Assembly: GCA_028994555.1 (NCBI GenBank) | Contig: JARDVN010000001.1 | Location: 1,860,001 to 1,924,000, forward strand | Length of the DNA: 64,000 nucleotides | Origin: Citrobacter amalonaticus | GTDB lineage: Bacteria > Pseudomonadota > Gammaproteobacteria > Enterobacterales > Enterobacteriaceae | Reading direction: 5' to 3' | Shown: positions 35,364-47,094 of the stretch, in pieces | Layout: each line of letters begins with the position of its first letter | Numbering within the stretch: position 1 is the stretch's first letter | Notes under the pieces: model-generated | Database searches by the model: none | Told to the model about the DNA's origin: nothing | Seen by the model: only the letters and a program-made list of their open reading frames with translations | Program-made: the position numbers and the translations under genes

Positions 35364-36650
35364 ATGTCCGAAGATATCTTTGATGCCATCATCGTGGGCG
35401 CGGGGCTTGCCGGTTCCGTCGCGGCCCTGGTGCTCGCCCGTGAAGGGGCCCAGGTGTTGGTTATCGAGCGCGGAAATTCCGCTGGCGCGAAGAATGTCAC
35501 CGGTGGGCGCATTTACGCCCACAGTCTGGAGCGCATTCTTCCAGGCTTTGCTGAGCAGGCCCCTGTTGAGCGAGTCATTACCCATGAAAAGCTCGCCTTT
35601 ATGACCGATAACGGGGCGATGACCGTGGACTATCTTAATGGCGAAAAGGCCGGCCCGTCGCAGGTTTCTTACTCGGTGTTACGCAGTAAATTTGACGCCT
35701 GGTTGATGGAGCAGGCGGAAGAGGCCGGCGCGCAGTTGATCACCGGGATCCGCGTGGATAACGTCGTGCAGCGCGATGGCAAAGTCGTTGGCGTAGAAGC
35801 GGATGGCGACATCATTGAATCAAAAGTGGTGATCCTCGCCGATGGCGTCAACTCCCTGCTGGCGGAAAAACTGGGGATGGCAAAACGCGTTGAGGCCGCA
35901 CACGTGGCGGTCGGCGTGAAAGAGCTGATCGAACTGCCGAAGTCGGTGATTGAAGATCGCTTCCAGTTGCAGGGCAACGAAGGGGCGGCCTGCCTGTTTG
36001 CCGGATCGCCAACGGATGGCCTGATGGGCGGTGGCTTCCTCTATACCAACGAAAACACCCTGTCTTTGGGGCTGGTGTGCGGACTTCATCATCTGAAAGA
36101 AGCGAAAAAATCAGTCCCGCAAATGCTGGAAGATTTCAAACAGCATCCGGCCGTTGCGCCGCTGATCGCCGGCGGCAAGCTGATGGAGTACGCGGCGCAT
36201 GTGGTGCCGGAAGCGGGGATGAACATGCAGCCAGAACTGGTGGGCGACGGTGTGTTGATTGCCGGTGATGCGGCAGGCATGTGTATGAACCTCGGCTTTA
36301 CGATCCGCGGGATGGATCTCGCGGTGGCGGCAGGTGAAGCGGCGGCGAAGACGGTGCTCTCAGCCATGCAAAGCAACGACTTTAGCCGTCAGGGACTGGC
36401 GGCATATCGTCAACATCTCGACGACGGTCCGATGCGCGATATGCGTATGTACCAGCGGCTGCCCGCCTTCCTTGATAACCCACGCATGTTTACTCGCTAT
36501 CCGGAAATGGTCGTCGGTATTGCACGCGATCTCTTTACCGTCGACGGCAGTGCGCCGGTGCCGATGCGTAAGACGATCCTGCGCCATGCGAAGAAGGTCG
36601 GATTCATCAACCTGATGAAGGATGGCATTAAAGGAGTGACCGTATTATGA
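35364..36650 (+). CDS. fixC: FAD-dependent oxidoreductase FixC
   Basis: ETF:quinone oxidoreductase-like flavoprotein. The N-terminal dinucleotide-binding motif is DAIIVGAGLAGSVAALVLA, with a second FAD contact GDGVLIAGDAAGMCMNLGF. 428 residues as in E. coli. It probably passes electrons between a donor and FixAB together with the ferredoxin-like FixX. Its stop overlaps the fixX start (ATGA). Intact. Confidence 0.97.
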   Translation: MSEDIFDAIIVGAGLAGSVAALVLAREGAQVLVIERGNSAGAKNVTGGRIYAHSLERILPGFAEQAPVERVITHEKLAFMTDNGAMTVDYLNGEKAGPSQVSYSVLRSKFDAWLMEQAEEAGAQLITGIRVDNVVQRDGKVVGVEADGDIIESKVVILADGVNSLLAEKLGMAKRVEAAHVAVGVKELIELPKSVIEDRFQLQGNEGAACLFAGSPTDGLMGGGFLYTNENTLSLGLVCGLHHLKEAKKSVPQMLEDFKQHPAVAPLIAGGKLMEYAAHVVPEAGMNMQPELVGDGVLIAGDAAGMCMNLGFTIRGMDLAVAAGEAAAKTVLSAMQSNDFSRQGLAAYRQHLDDGPMRDMRMYQRLPAFLDNPRMFTRYPEMVVGIARDLFTVDGSAPVPMRKTILRHAKKVGFINLMKDGIKGVTVL

Positions 36651-36935
36651 CTTCTCCCGTCAACGTGGACGTCAAACTGGGCGTCAACAAATTCAATGTC
36701 GATGAAGAGCATCCGCACATCATCATGAAAACCGCGCCGGACAAACAGGTGCTGGAAGTGTTGATCAAAGCCTGTCCGGCCGGGTTATACAAAAAGCAGG
36801 ATGACGGCAGCGTGCGCTTTGATTATGCCGGTTGCCTGGAGTGCGGCACCTGTCGGATTCTCGGACTTGATACGGCGCTGGAAAAATGGGAGTACCCCCC
36901 GCGGCACCTTCGGCGTGGAGTTTCGCTACGGTTAA
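36647..36935 (+). CDS. fixX: Ferredoxin-like protein FixX (one apparent frameshift)
   Basis: Small iron-sulfur partner of FixC. Cysteine motif CLECGTC near residues 64-70 and an earlier KACPAGLY. The C run 36895-36900 has six C where five are expected. Corrected, the tail is EYPRGTFGVEFRYG and the protein has 95 residues, as in E. coli. As written it reads on into REP DNA and ends at 37018. Confidence 0.94.
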
Positions 36936-36940
36936 ACCAG

Positions 36941-37457
36941 GTGCCGGATGGCGGCTTCGCCTTATCCGGCCTACAGGAGATAAGTAGGCCTGATAAGCGC
37001 AGCGCCATCAGGCAATGAGAGTACCGATGCCGGATGGCGGCGAAAACGCCCTATCCGGCCTGTAGGGATAAGTAGGCCTGATAAGCGCAGCGCCATCAGG
37101 CAATGAGAGTACCGATGCCGGATGGCGGCGAAAACGCCTTATCCGGCCTACAGGAGATAAGTAGGCCTGATAAGCGCAGCGCCATCAGGCAGTGAAAGTA
37201 CCGATGCCGGATGGCGGCGAAAACGCCTTATCCGGCCTACAGGAGATAAGTAGGCCTGACAAGCGCAGCGTCATCAGGCAGTGAGAGTACCGATGCCGGA
37301 TGGCGGCGAAAACGCCCTATCCGGCCTGTGGGGTTAAGTAGGCCTGATAAGCGCAGCGCCATCAGGCAGTGAGAGTACCGATGCCGGATGGCGGTGAAAA
37401 CGCCCTATCCGGCCAGTAGGGATAAGTAGGCCTGATAAGCGCAGCGCCATCAGACAG
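36941..37457. repeat. Tandem BIME array, six units of about 88 bp
   Basis: Fills the 562-bp gap between fixX and yaaU. GCCGGATGGCGG begins at 36943, 37029, 37117, 37206, 37295 and 37383 (spacing 86-89 bp). Each is followed by an inverted unit, GCCTGATAAGCGCAGCGCCATCAGGC or a close variant. The spacers (AATGAGAGTACCGAT and the like) are also conserved, so the array grew by unit duplication. No coding capacity. Confidence 0.95.
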
Positions 37458-37497
37458 TTAAGCACTAATGCCGAATGTCGGCAAACAGGACATTGCC

Positions 37498-38830
37498 ATG
37501 CAACAGCCCAGGAACTTTGATGATATTCAGTTCTCCTCGATTCACCGCAGGATCATGCTGTGGGGAAGCGGCGGGCCGTTTCTGGACGGCTATGTGCTGG
37601 TGATGATTGGCGTTGCGCTGGAACAGCTCACTCCAGCGCTGAAACTGGATGCTGAGTGGATTGGCCTGCTGGGCGCGGGGACGCTGGCAGGGCTGTTTGT
37701 TGGCACCTCTTTGTTTGGTTATATCTCGGATAAAGTGGGACGGCGCAAAATGTTTCTCATCGATATCATCGCCATTGGGGTGATATCGGTGGCCACCATG
37801 TTTGTCTCATCCCCGGTTGAACTGCTGGTGATGCGGGTGCTGATTGGCGTGGTGATTGGTGCGGATTATCCCATTGCCACCTCGATGATTACCGAGTTTT
37901 CCAGCACCCGTCAACGCGCCTTCTCAATAAGCTTTATTGCGGCGATGTGGTACGTCGGCGCGACCTGTGCCGATCTGGTTGGTTACTGGCTCTATGACGT
38001 TGAGGGCGGCTGGCGCTGGATGCTGGGCAGCGCGGCGATCCCTTGCCTGTTGATCCTGATCGGCCGCTTCGATCTGCCCGAATCTCCACGCTGGCTGTTG
38101 CGCAAAGGGCGGGTCAAAGAGTGTGAAGCGATGATGATCAAGCTGTTCGGCGAGCCGGTGGCATTCGATGAAGACACAGCGCAGGAGACACGCTTTCTGC
38201 AGTTGTTTAATCGTCGCCACTTCCCGTTTGTGCTGTTTGTTGCCGCGATCTGGACCTGTCAGGTGATCCCGATGTTTGCCATTTACACCTTTGGTCCGCA
38301 GATTGTCGGTCTGCTGGGACTGGGGGGCCGGAAAGAGCGCGGCGCTGGGAAATGTGGTGATCAGCCTGTTCTTTATGCTGGGCTGTATCCCGCCGATGTT
38401 CTGGCTGAACAGCGCGGGGCGGAGGCCGCTGCTGATTGGCAGCTTCGTGATGATGACGCTGGCGCTGGCGGTGCTGGGGCTGATCCCGGAAATGGGCATC
38501 TGGCTGGTGGTGACGGCATTCGCTGTGTACGCCTTTTTCTCTGGCGGGCCGGGGAATTTGCAATGGCTTTATCCCAATGAACTGTTCCCAACCGACATCC
38601 GCGCCTCCGCAGTAGGGGTGATTATGTCGTTGAGTCGTGTCGGTACCATTCTCTCCACCTGGGCGTTGCCTATTTTCATCACTAAATATGGCATTAGTCA
38701 GGTGATGCTGATGGGGGCAGGAATCTCGTTGGTCGGGCTGTTGGTCTCCATCGCCTTCGCGCCAGAAACGCGCGGCCTGACGCTTGCCCAGACCAGTACG
38801 ATGACAATTCGCAGGAAACCGTTGTGTTAA
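37498..38830 (+). CDS. yaaU: MFS transporter YaaU (one apparent frameshift)
   Basis: Sugar-porter-type major facilitator of unknown substrate. It starts MQQPRNFDDIQFSSIHRR at 37498. Family motifs: GYISDKVGRRKMFL, PESPRWLL, FSGGPGNLQWLYPNELFPT and PETRGLTLAQT. The G run 38322-38327 has six G where five are expected; corrected, it reads GLLGLGAGKSAALGNVV and has 443 residues, as in E. coli. It directly follows the BIME array. Being downstream of fixABCX hints at a role with carnitine, but this is not shown. Confidence 0.93.
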
Positions 38831-38932
38831 GGTGAGTCTTCAGAGTGTTCTGTATTTACCCTCAACCTCAGTCAGTGGGTCTACAGTTAATGGGTATATC
38901 ACTGAAAATGACTGAAAAGCAGGGAGAACACC

Positions 38933-39166
38933 ATGCAAAAGAAACTTTTAATCGCGTCCATTTTTGCCGCAGCAACTGTCTTCACCCTTGCCGGCTGCTC
39001 TTCGAATCAGGCTGTGCGTACGACTGATGGCCGCACCATTGTTACCGACGGTAAACCGCAGGTGGACGATGACACGGGCCTGGTTTCCTACAAAAACGCA
39101 GAAACGGGCCAGACGGAGCAAATCAACCGCGATCAGGTGAAAAACATGAGCGAACTGGATAACTAG
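38933..39166 (+). CDS. Small YgdI/YgdR-type lipoprotein
   Basis: A 77-residue predicted lipoprotein. The signal peptide MQKKLLIASIFAAATVFTLA ends in a clear lipobox (LAGC, Cys at residue 21), so it would be lipidated and processed by LspA. The mature part resembles the DUF903 proteins YgdI and YgdR (TTDGRTIVTDGKPQVDDDTG, then YKNAETGQ). Function unknown. A good AGGGAG site precedes the ATG. Confidence 0.85.
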   Translation: MQKKLLIASIFAAATVFTLAGCSSNQAVRTTDGRTIVTDGKPQVDDDTGLVSYKNAETGQTEQINRDQVKNMSELDN

Positions 39167-39269
39167 TTCAGTTTTCTCCATTCATCTGCTCAATAATATT
39201 CACTATTAGCCTGTTGGATTACTGACTACACTCTCTTATAAAACAGAGCGGTAAAACAACAGGCTAAAC

Positions 39270-39801
39270 ATGATCCTCATTATTTATGCGCATCCTTATC
39301 CGCAGCATTCGCATGCGAATAAACGGATGCTTGAGCAGGCAAGGACGCTGGAAGGCGTTGAAGTTCGTTCGCTCTATGAACTCTATCCTGACTTCAATAT
39401 CGATATTGCTGCGGAACAAGAGGCGCTTTCTCGCGCTGATCTGATTGTCTGGCAGCATCCCATGCAATGGTACAGCGTTCCCCCCCTTACTCAAACTGTG
39501 GATGGATAAAGTGCTATCCCACGGCTGGGCTTATGGTCACGGCGGGACCGCGCTGCGCGGTAAACCGCTGATGTGGGCGGTTACCACTGGCGGTGGCGAT
39601 AATCACTTCAATATCGGCTCGCATCCGGGTTTCGACGTACTCTCACAACCCCTCCAGGCGACAGCGATCTACTGCGGGCTCAACTGGCTTGCGCCGTTTG
39701 CTATGCATTGTACGTTTATCTGCGACGACGAAACGCTGCAGGCGCAGGCGCGTCATTATAAGCAACGACTGATGGAATGGCAGGAGGCGCACAATGGATA
39801 G
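39270..39801 (+). CDS. kefF: KefC ancillary quinone reductase KefF (one apparent frameshift)
   Basis: Flavodoxin-fold FMN protein that activates the KefC potassium efflux system and has quinone reductase activity. 176 residues after correction, as in E. coli. Features: [27 protein letters not shown] and TTGGGDNHF (FMN contacts). The C run 39480-39486 has seven C where six are expected; corrected, it continues [19 protein letters not shown]. Overlaps kefC by 8 bp. Confidence 0.95.
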
Positions 39802-41658
39802 CCATACGCTGATACAGGCGCTGATTTATCTTGGCTCAGCGGCGCTGATCGTGCCGATTGCCGTCCGGTTGGGCTTAGGCTCGGTGCTGGGTTATCTCAT
39901 CGCCGGGTGCATTATTGGCCCCTGGGGATTGCGGCTGGTGACGGACGCCGAGTCCATTTTGCATTTTGCGGAAATCGGCGTGGTACTGATGCTGTTTGTC
40001 ATTGGTCTTGAGCTCGATCCTCAGCGCTTATGGAAACTGCGCGCCTCGGTGTTTGGCGGCGGCGCGCTACAGATGGTGGTTTGCGGCGGCCTGATTGGCC
40101 TGTTTTGTATGTTCCTCGGCCTGCGCTGGCAGGTGGCGGAGCTGATCGGTATGACGCTGGCGCTCTCCTCCACGGCAATTGCCATGCAGGCGATGAATGA
40201 GCGCAACCTGACCGTGTCGCAGATGGGACGCAGCGCCTTTGCCGTGCTGCTGTTCCAGGACATCGCGGCGATTCCGCTGGTGGCAATGATTCCGCTACTG
40301 GCGACCAGCGGGGCGTCAACCACGCTTGGGGCATTCGCGTTGTCGGCGCTGAAGGTCGCCGGCGCGCTGGTGCTGGTGGTCGTGCTGGGGCGCTATGTCA
40401 CCCGCCCGGCGCTGCGTTTCGTTGCGCGTTCAGGTCTGCGAGAAGTGTTCAGCGCCGTGGCGCTGTTTCTGGTCTTCGGCTTCGGACTGCTGCTTGAAGA
40501 AGTGGGGCTGTCGATGGCGATGGGGGGCGTTCCTCGCCGGCGTATTGCTGGCAAGCTCTGAGTACCGTCACGCGCTGGAAAGCGACATTGAGCCGTTTAA
40601 GGGATTGTTGCTGGGGTTGTTTTTCATCGGCGTCGGCATGTCTGTCGATTTTGGGACGCTTATCGATAATCCGCTGCGTATCGTCATTCTTCTGGTTGGC
40701 TTCCTGGTGATTAAAATTGGGATGCTGTGGCTGATTGCCCGTCCTTTGCAGGTACCCAATAAACAGCGTCGCTGGTTTGCAGTTTTGCTGGGGCAGGGCA
40801 GTGAGTTCGCGTTCGTGGTCTTTGGCGCGGCGCAGATGGCGAACGTGCTCGATCCACAATGGGCGAAGGCGCTGACGCTGGCGGTCGCGCTGTCGATGGC
40901 CGCGACGCCGATTTTCCTGGTCATCCTCACACGAATGGAGAAATCAGCCTCCGGTGAAGAGCGAGAAGCCGATGAGATTGATGAAGAGCAGCCGCGGGTG
41001 ATTATTGCCGGGTTTGGGCGCTTCGGGCAGATCACTGGCCGCTTACTGCTTTCCAGCGGTGTGAAAATGGTCGTTCTCGATCACGATCCGGACCACATCG
41101 AGACGCTGCGTAAATTTGGCATGAAGGTGTTCTACGGTGATGCGACGCGGATGGATCTGCTGGAGTCCGCTGGCGCGGCGAAAGCGGAAGTGCTGATCAA
41201 TGCCATCGACGATCCGCAAACCAGCCTGGAGCTGACGGAGATGGTAAAAGAGCATTTCCCGAACCTGCAAATCATTGCCCGGGCGCGTGATGTCGATCAT
41301 TACATTCGTTTGCGTCAGGCGGGGGGTGGATCAGCCGGAACGTGAAACGTTTGAAGGCGCGCTTAAAACTGGGCGTCTGGCGCTGGAAAGCCTCGGACTG
41401 GGCCGTTATGAAGCGCGGGAGCGCGCGGACCTGTTCCGTCGCTTTAATACGCAAATGGTAGAAGAGATGGCGAAAGGTGAGGATGATGCCACCTCCCGGG
41501 CGGCAGTCTATAAACGGACCAGCGCGATGCTGAGTGAAATCATCACCGAGGACCGCGAGCATCTGTCGTTAATTCAGCGTCATGGCTGGCAGGGAACTGA
41601 AGAAGGTAAACACACGGGAGACGTTGCCGATGAGCCAGACGTTAAACCGTCAACCTGA
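39794..41658 (+). CDS. kefC: Glutathione-gated K+/H+ antiporter KefC (two apparent frameshifts)
   Basis: Potassium efflux system of the CPA2 family, held closed by glutathione and opened by glutathione adducts to acidify the cytoplasm against electrophiles. N-terminal membrane domain followed by a RCK/KTN NAD-binding domain ([20 protein letters not shown]). The G runs 40522-40527 and 41321-41326 each have six G where five are expected; corrected, the sequence continues [12 protein letters not shown] and [15 protein letters not shown]. The total is 620 residues, as in E. coli. Confidence 0.96.
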
Positions 41659-41724
41659 GTCAAAATTGTGATGTACTGCAAACTTTACTGTTAACCGATT
41701 GTTTTTGAAATACTGTAATGTCGG

Positions 41725-41749
41725 GAGTCCACCGCGAAGTCGTGGACTC
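41725..41749. other. Perfect 8-bp inverted repeat upstream of folA
   Basis: GAGTCCAC-N9-GTGGACTC, 108 bp before the folA start and 67 bp after kefC. No T-run follows, so it is not a standard terminator. Could be an operator or an mRNA hairpin. Confidence 0.5.
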
Positions 41750-41793
41750 GCCAGCAGAACGGAAAATTTTCGTGCTCTTCTTCTGTTCGTTAG

Positions 41794-42336
<543 letters not shown>

Positions 42337-42346
42337 GCGATGAGTG

Positions 42347-42700
42347 CCGGATGGTGACGCTTAGCGTCTTATCAGGCCTACAAACCCTCTCGTAGGCCTG
42401 ATAAGCGTAGCGCTATCAGGCGAAAAGACGACATAAATGCAGGATGGTGCTGTGAATGTTTTATCCGGCCTACAAACCCTTTCGTAGGCCTGATAAGCGC
42501 AGCGCCATCAGGCGAAAAGACGACATAAATGTAGAATGGAGCTGTGAATGTTTTATCCGGCCTACAAACCCTTTCGTAGGCCTGATAAGCGCAGCGCCAT
42601 CAGGCGAAAAGACGACATAAATGTAGAATGGAGCTGTGAATGTTTTCTCCGGTCTACAAACCCATCTCGTAGGCCTGATAAGCGTAGCGCTATCAGGCAA
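42347..42700. repeat. BIME array between folA and apaH, four units of about 92 bp
   Basis: GTAGGCCTGATAAGCG starts at 42392, 42484, 42576 and 42669 (spacing 92-93 bp). Each is linked by the conserved spacer CGAAAAGACGACATAAATG and a decayed second REP arm (GAATGTTTTATCCGGCCTAC). It fills the 370-bp gap between the convergent genes folA and apaH. Confidence 0.94.
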
Positions 42701-42706
42701 AACAGA

Positions 42707-43555
42707 TCAGGCGTTAACGGCTTCGCCTTCATTCAGATCCATCTGCCGGTTTGACGGCTGCACAAAGTACTGCTTATCTTCCCAGCGCAGGCAGGTTAAA
42801 TTCCCTCCCCAGCAGCAACCGGTATCCAGCGCATAGATTCCCTCCGGCGTTCCTTTTCCTTCCAGCGACGCCCAGTGACCAAACGCAATACTGTAGGCTT
42901 CGCTGACCGGTCCGGGAATAGCAAACCACGGTTTTAAGGGGGCCGGGGCATCTTCCGGTGACTCTTTGCTGTACATATCCAGTTGCCCGTTCGGGAAGCA
43001 GTAACGCATCCGGGTAAAGGCATTCGTGATAAAGCGCAGGCGTGCCAGCCCGCTCAATTCTGGCGTCCAGTTATTTGGCATGTCGCCATACATGGCATCA
43101 AGAAAGAAGGGATATGAGTCGCTCGACAGCACCGCTTCGACATCGCGCGCGCACTCTTTGGCGGTCTGTAAATCCCACTGCGGCGTGATACCCGCATGTG
43201 CCATCACCAGTTTCTTCTCTTCATCTATCTGCAACAGCGGTTGACGGCGCAACCAGTTGAGCAGTTCATCCGCGTCCGGCGCTTCCAGCAATGGGGTCAA
43301 ACGGTCTTTTGGTTTATTGCGACTGATTCCGGCAAACACCGCCAGCAGATGCAGATCGTGATTGCCCAGCACCAGGCGCACGCAGTCGCCGAGTGATTTC
43401 ACATAACGCAGCACGTCCAGTGAACCGGGGCCACGGGCAACCAGGTCACCCGTCAGCCACAGCGTATCGCTTTCAGAGGTAAAATTGACTTGTTGTAGCA
43501 ATGCGATCAGTTCGTCGTAGCAACCGTGAACGTCGCCAATAAGGTATGTTGCCAT
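42707..43555 (-). CDS. apaH: Diadenosine tetraphosphatase ApaH
   Basis: Symmetric Ap4A hydrolase of the calcineurin-type phosphoesterase family, which also removes Np4 caps from RNA. Metal motifs visible: [27 protein letters not shown] and [10 protein letters not shown]. 282 residues from ATG 43555 ([11 protein letters not shown]); the longer ORF upstream overlaps apaG and is unlikely. 10 bp after apaG. Intact. Confidence 0.97.
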   Translation of the reverse strand: MATYLIGDVHGCYDELIALLQQVNFTSESDTLWLTGDLVARGPGSLDVLRYVKSLGDCVRLVLGNHDLHLLAVFAGISRNKPKDRLTPLLEAPDADELLNWLRRQPLLQIDEEKKLVMAHAGITPQWDLQTAKECARDVEAVLSSDSYPFFLDAMYGDMPNNWTPELSGLARLRFITNAFTRMRYCFPNGQLDMYSKESPEDAPAPLKPWFAIPGPVSEAYSIAFGHWASLEGKGTPEGIYALDTGCCWGGNLTCLRWEDKQYFVQPSNRQMDLNEGEAVNA

Positions 43556-43565
43556 AGCTATTGTT

Positions 43566-43943
43566 TTAGTGAATGAGAGTAGGGACGGCGAGTCGGAAAA
43601 CGGGAATGTCGATGGTAAAAGCGACGCCATTCTCATCGATCATTTCGTAGTGACCCTGCATGGTGCCCAGCGGCGTTTCGATAACGGCGCCGCTGGTATA
43701 CTGGTACTCTTCGCCAGGATCAATGTGTGGCTGAACGCCGACCACGCCTTCTCCCTGGACTTCAGTTTCTCTGCCATGACCGTTGGTTATCAACCAATAG
43801 CGACCCAGTAGCTGTACGGGCGCTCGCCCCAGATTGCGGATGGTTACGGTGTAGGCAAAAACGTAACGTTCATCATCAGGTGAAGATTGCGCCTCAATGT
43901 AGACGCTTTGAACCTGAATACACACTCGGGGCGAATTGATCAT
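43566..43943 (-). CDS. apaG: ApaG (DUF525) protein
   Basis: A 125-residue fibronectin-III-like protein often encoded next to apaH; exact function unclear (Co2+/Mg2+ phenotype in Salmonella as CorD). Start at [20 protein letters not shown] 43943. The [19 protein letters not shown] segment is family-specific. Two bases after rsmA in the same operon. Intact. Confidence 0.95.
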   Translation of the reverse strand: MINSPRVCIQVQSVYIEAQSSPDDERYVFAYTVTIRNLGRAPVQLLGRYWLITNGHGRETEVQGEGVVGVQPHIDPGEEYQYTSGAVIETPLGTMQGHYEMIDENGVAFTIDIPVFRLAVPTLIH

Positions 43944-43945
43944 GC

Positions 43946-45753
<1,808 letters not shown>

Positions 45754-45754
<1 letters not shown>

Positions 45755-47041
45755 TAATTGCTCAGGATTTTAACGTAAGCGCTGGCGCGTTGTTCCTGCA
45801 TCCAGGTTGCTGCTTCTTCTGAGAACTTCCGGTTCATCAGCATACGGTAAGCGCGATCTTTCTGCGCGGCGTCGGTTTTATCGACGTTACGCGTATCCAG
45901 CAGTTCGATCAGGTGCCAACCGAAAGAGGAGTGCACCGGTGCGCTCATCTGGCCTTTGTTCATGCGGGTTAACGCATCACGGAATGCCGGATCGAAAATG
46001 TCCGCAGCCGCCCAGCCCAGATCGCCGCCCTGGTTAGCAGAGCCCGGATCCTGAGAGAACTCTTTTGCTGCCGCGGCAAAGGTGGTTTTACCGCTCTTGA
46101 TATCTGCCGCGATCTGCTCAAGCTTCAGACGCGCCTGCTGATCGGTCATGATCGGTGACGGCTTCAGCAAAATATGGCGAGCATGGACTTCAGTGACAGA
46201 GATGCTCTGAGTCTGGCCGCGCATATCGTTCACTTTCAGAATATGGAAGCCGACACCGGAACGAATCGGACCAACGATGTCGCCTTTCTTCGCGGTGCTC
46301 AGCGCCTGGGCAAAAATGCCCGGCAGTTCCTGAATACGACCCCAACCCATCTGGCCGCCTTTCAGCGCCTGCTGGTCAGCAGAGTAGGTGATCGCCAGCT
46401 TACCGAAGTCGCTGCCATTACGGGCTTGATCAACAACGGAACGTGCCTGGGATTCAGCCTCGTTCACCTGATCAGATGTTGGGTTTTCCGGCAGGGGGGA
46501 TCAGGATATGGCTCAGATTCAGCTCCGTGCTGGCATCATTTTGATTGCCAACCTGCTGCGCCAGCGCATCCACTTCCTGCGGCAGGATCGTCACGCGGCG
46601 GCGCACTTCGTTGTTACGCACTTCAGAGATGGTCATCTCTTTGCGGATCTGGTTACGATAGGTTGAGTAGTTCAGTCCATCGTAAGCCAGACGGCTGCGC
46701 ATCTGGTCCAGCGTCATGTTGTTCTGTTTGGCGATGTTGGCAATTGCCTGATCAAGCTGTTCGTCAGAGATTTTTACGCCCATCTTCTGACCCATTTGCA
46801 GGACAATCTGATCCATGATCAGACGTTCCAGGATCTGATGACGCAGCGTAGCGTCGTCCGGAAGCTGTTGACCCGCCTGGTTAGCGTTCAGTTTGACAGA
46901 CTGCATCAGGCCATCAACGTCGCTTTCCAGTACCACACCGTTATTTACGACGGCTGCGACTTTATCCACTACCTGCGGGGCAGCGAAACTGGTATTCGCG
47001 ATCATGGCGATACCGAGAAGCAGCGTTTTCCAGTTCTTCAT
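45754..47041 (-). CDS. surA: Periplasmic chaperone/PPIase SurA (one apparent frameshift)
   Basis: Chaperone for outer-membrane proteins, including LptD encoded next to it. Signal peptide [20 protein letters not shown], then the N-terminal chaperone region and two parvulin domains ([15 protein letters not shown] marks the second). The G run 46494-46499 has six G where five are expected; corrected, it reads [16 protein letters not shown]. Total 428 residues, as in E. coli. 53 bp after lptD. Confidence 0.96.
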
Positions 47042-47094
47042 ACTTTTTCCATTTCAATTAACCGCACTGCGGATTACGTGGTAAATCAATCAGA

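Noticed and set aside
36941..37457. Possible CRISPR array
   Set aside because: Repeats are palindromic REP pairs with conserved rather than unique spacers, and no cas gene is nearby.
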